Source: Flammeovirga agarivorans
GTDB lineage: Bacteria > Bacteroidota > Bacteroidia > Cytophagales > Flammeovirgaceae
Direction of reading: 5' to 3'
NCBI RefSeq assembly: GCF_012641475.1
Contig: NZ_JABAIL010000007.1
Location: 62,001-126,000, forward strand
Length of the DNA stretch: 64,000 nucleotides
In this document: positions 62,435 to 64,000 of the stretch, in pieces
Numbering within the stretch: position 1 is the first letter of the stretch
Layout of the letters: every line of letters starts with the position of its first letter
Translations under genes and position numbers: made by a program
The notes under the pieces: generated by a model
The model's input: only the letters and a program-made list of their open reading frames with translations
Told to the model about the DNA's origin: nothing
The model's database searches: none

Positions 62435-62493
62435 ACACCTTATTAGGTTCTGTGATTCTTTACCCATTTTCACAAAAGAACCTGATAAGGTGT
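62435..62493. repeat. Long stem-loop
   Basis: A 17-bp stem with one G-U type mismatch (62435-62451 with 62477-62493), extended inward by GTGA/TCAC. There is no T run. It may be a terminator for either strand, part of a structured RNA, or the relic of a small inverted-repeat element. Confidence 0.45.
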
Positions 62494-62692
62494 TTCTGTA
62501 TATAGACTTATTTCAAGATTAACTTAGATAAACGAAGAATTATTCACTTTTTATTTACTGAAAATACTAGTTAGATATTTTGAGTTCACCTTTTTTATCA
62601 ATAGTTTCACAATACAGAATATATATTTTAAAGCATTATCTCAAACTGATAAATAATTAAATTAGCATAATCCAATTACCATTATTATAACT

Positions 62693-63067
62693 ATGATGAC
62701 AATTTCCCAGAATAGCTCAAATGCGATTTTGAGTGTTCATGCAAACAACGTTCAATTAAAACTTGAAGGATTTATCTCCCAAACTTTTATAGCTGATGCA
62801 ATGATTAAAGCCGCTAATGTGATGAAAAATAATAATATCAATACGATTATTATTAATACTGAAGATTTATCATGTCCTTTATCTATACCAGATAAATACC
62901 AATTAATCTCAATGCTTAAAACATTTGGTTTTGAGAGATGTAATGAAATTTTCACAGTATGTGGACTAGATCAAGAAGAAAGAGATTTAGTTGAAACTAT
63001 GGCACTTAATCGTGGTTGGAAACTCACAGCCTTACAATCACAAAATGAATTAATAAACTTAGTTTAA
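62693..63067 (+). CDS. Small STAS-like hypothetical protein
   Basis: A 124-residue soluble protein. The plan is strand-strand-helix-strand repeated: NNVQLKLEGFISQTFIADAM, NINTIIINTEDLSC, then FGFERCNEIFTVCGLDQEER and RGWKLTALQSQNELINLV, which resembles the STAS or anti-sigma-antagonist fold, as for the pair at 60889-61718. A second ATG directly follows the first. Similarity is by pattern only. Partner unknown. Confidence 0.4.
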   Translation: MMTISQNSSNAILSVHANNVQLKLEGFISQTFIADAMIKAANVMKNNNINTIIINTEDLSCPLSIPDKYQLISMLKTFGFERCNEIFTVCGLDQEERDLVETMALNRGWKLTALQSQNELINLV

Positions 63068-63219
63068 TTCTGTTCAGCTTTTTTTATTTGAGATATTCCC
63101 CGTTTTTTAAATTTTACCTTAACAATTAATCGTTCTAACTAAAAACCTTTTTGTTTGATAGAGAAATATCAGTTAACTTCTTAATTCATTATAAAACCTT
63201 TTTCTCTTGAACAAACAAT

Positions 63220-64000
63220 ATGGAACTTAAAAACACACTGACTCTACTTCGAATACCGTTCTCATTCTATTTAATGCCAATCTATTTTTTTGCATTAAGT
63301 CAAACGATGGTCGTAAATTGGGAGTATGCCATTAGTGTGTTTTTTATTCTTCATTTACTGATATATCCAGCAAGTAATGGTTACAATAGCTATGAAGACA
63401 AAGATACGGAGAGTATAGGTGGTTTAGAGAAACCTCCAGAATCTACTCCACTCTTATTTAAAATCACTTTATTAATGGATTTTATTGGCTTAGCCTGGAG
63501 TTATATTCTCAATATTGAGTTTGGTATATTAGTTACTACTTATGTTTTAATGTCAAGAATGTATAGCAGTAGAAAAATACGACTCAAAAAATATCCTTTT
63601 CTTGGCTTTCTCACTGTATTTATCTTTCAAGGGTTTTGGACCTTTTGGATGGTCTATTGTGGAGTAGATGGCACAAATATCTCATTCTTTAAAACAGATC
63701 TTCCATTTGCTGCAATAGCATCTTCGCTAATGGTCGGAGGAGCTTATCCATTATCTCAAATATATCAACATAAACAGGATAAAGAGAGTGGTGATGTTAC
63801 CATCAGTATGTTACTTGGAATTAAAGGGACATTTATTTTTTCAATGATATTATTCTCCATTGCAGGAGGTATCCTATTTTATTATTTCAACACTCTTTTT
63901 CATGGTTCTTTTTTAGTCTTTGCAGGATGCCTATTGCCAGTACTTTTATGGTTCAACATATGGATGTTTAAAACTTGGTCAAATCCTGAAGAAGCAAGTT
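63220..64000 (+). CDS. UbiA-family prenyltransferase, N-terminal part
   Basis: An open frame of 260 codons from the ATG at 63220 that runs off the window. It is an integral membrane protein. The first aspartate-rich motif of UbiA enzymes is seen at about 53-64 (NGYNSYEDKDTES), and the second in the later loop YQHKQDKESGDVTIS. Helices alternate throughout. UbiA enzymes attach polyprenyl chains to aromatic or other acceptors, using Mg2+ bound by these motifs. Which acceptor is used (quinone, pigment or lipid) cannot be told from this part. No neighbour on the right is visible. Confidence 0.75.
   Translation, partial: MELKNTLTLLRIPFSFYLMPIYFFALSQTMVVNWEYAISVFFILHLLIYPASNGYNSYEDKDTESIGGLEKPPESTPLLFKITLLMDFIGLAWSYILNIEFGILVTTYVLMSRMYSSRKIRLKKYPFLGFLTVFIFQGFWTFWMVYCGVDGTNISFFKTDLPFAAIASSLMVGGAYPLSQIYQHKQDKESGDVTISMLLGIKGTFIFSMILFSIAGGILFYYFNTLFHGSFLVFAGCLLPVLLWFNIWMFKTWSNPEEAS

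Larger units (their letters stand above)
61719..62692. other. Gene-poor stretch rich in hairpins
   Basis: 974 bases with no frame of normal length starting from ATG. It contains a GC-rich 8-bp hairpin (62010-62028), a 10-bp hairpin with T-rich tail (62135-62170), a very small frame followed by a strong terminator (62280-62360) and a long stem-loop (62435-62493). An open but startless frame of 103 codons runs 61883-62194 on the plus strand. The two terminators imply one or two short transcripts, possibly small RNAs or a decayed gene. Confidence 0.5.

Noticed and set aside
1-64000. tRNA, rRNA, CRISPR array, insertion sequence or prophage
   Set aside because: No cloverleaf-like tRNA segment, rRNA signature, regularly spaced repeat, transposase or phage structural gene was seen by reading both strands; a tRNA scan could still find a missed one.

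Overview
The window is AT-rich DNA from a bacterium of the phylum Bacteroidota, most likely a marine gliding member of the Cytophagales (Flammeovirga-like). The genus is an inference. The phylum call rests on giant PKD-repeat surface proteins with type IX secretion (T9SS) type B tails, PorP/SprF partners, lipoproteins with short hydrophobic leaders, paired GH92 enzymes, and promoters of the Bacteroidota form TTG-N19/20-TAnnTTTG. I saw no rRNA, tRNA, CRISPR array, insertion sequence or phage gene.

Left part (1-13,906). The tail of a secreted carbohydrate-active protein is followed by a DUF-like protein, a lipoprotein and two small candidate genes that fall below usual gene-calling cut-offs (33 and 47 codons, each with its own promoter-like box and terminator). 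Then comes a GNAT-fold/SNF2-helicase operon, a lipoprotein, a SatD-like/DUF3307 pair whose first protein has nucleotide-cyclase-like motifs, and a minus-strand ureide-type catabolic cluster (M20 amidohydrolase, YfcC-type carrier, isochorismatase-fold amidase).

Middle (14,007-47,084). Two adjacent copies of a two-gene unit (PorP/SprF-like membrane protein plus a protein of more than 2,100 residues with PKD repeats) form a tandem duplication. Two GH92 mannosidase lipoproteins follow. Next is an ECF sigma factor with a one-pass membrane protein, convergent with a TPR-CHAT protease, an arrangement suggesting proteolytic control of a sigma factor. A three-gene operon follows, with a Cys/Met/His-rich membrane peptide, a double FixH/YtkA-like lipoprotein and a TonB receptor carrying an OprC-like CxxxM motif; it looks like a copper-acquisition system. 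After a porin comes a bacterial homologue of the Vms1/ANKZF1 release-factor domain (VLRF1), overlapping an SGNH esterase gene.

Right part (47,200-64,000). An H-NOX sensor is coupled to a hybrid histidine kinase with four consecutive receiver domains. HrpB helicase is divergent from a NarL-type response regulator that is followed by two membrane sensor kinases; the first lacks its phospho-acceptor His and ATP-binding boxes and looks like a pseudokinase. Then come a WYL regulator, a chalcone-isomerase-like protein, small STAS-like proteins, a gene-poor stretch with several strong hairpins that may encode small RNAs or peptides, and the start of a UbiA-type prenyltransferase.

The most original candidates are the TPR-CHAT/sigma module, the VLRF1 protein, the copper operon, the SatD-like/DUF3307 pair and the pseudokinase/kinase pair.
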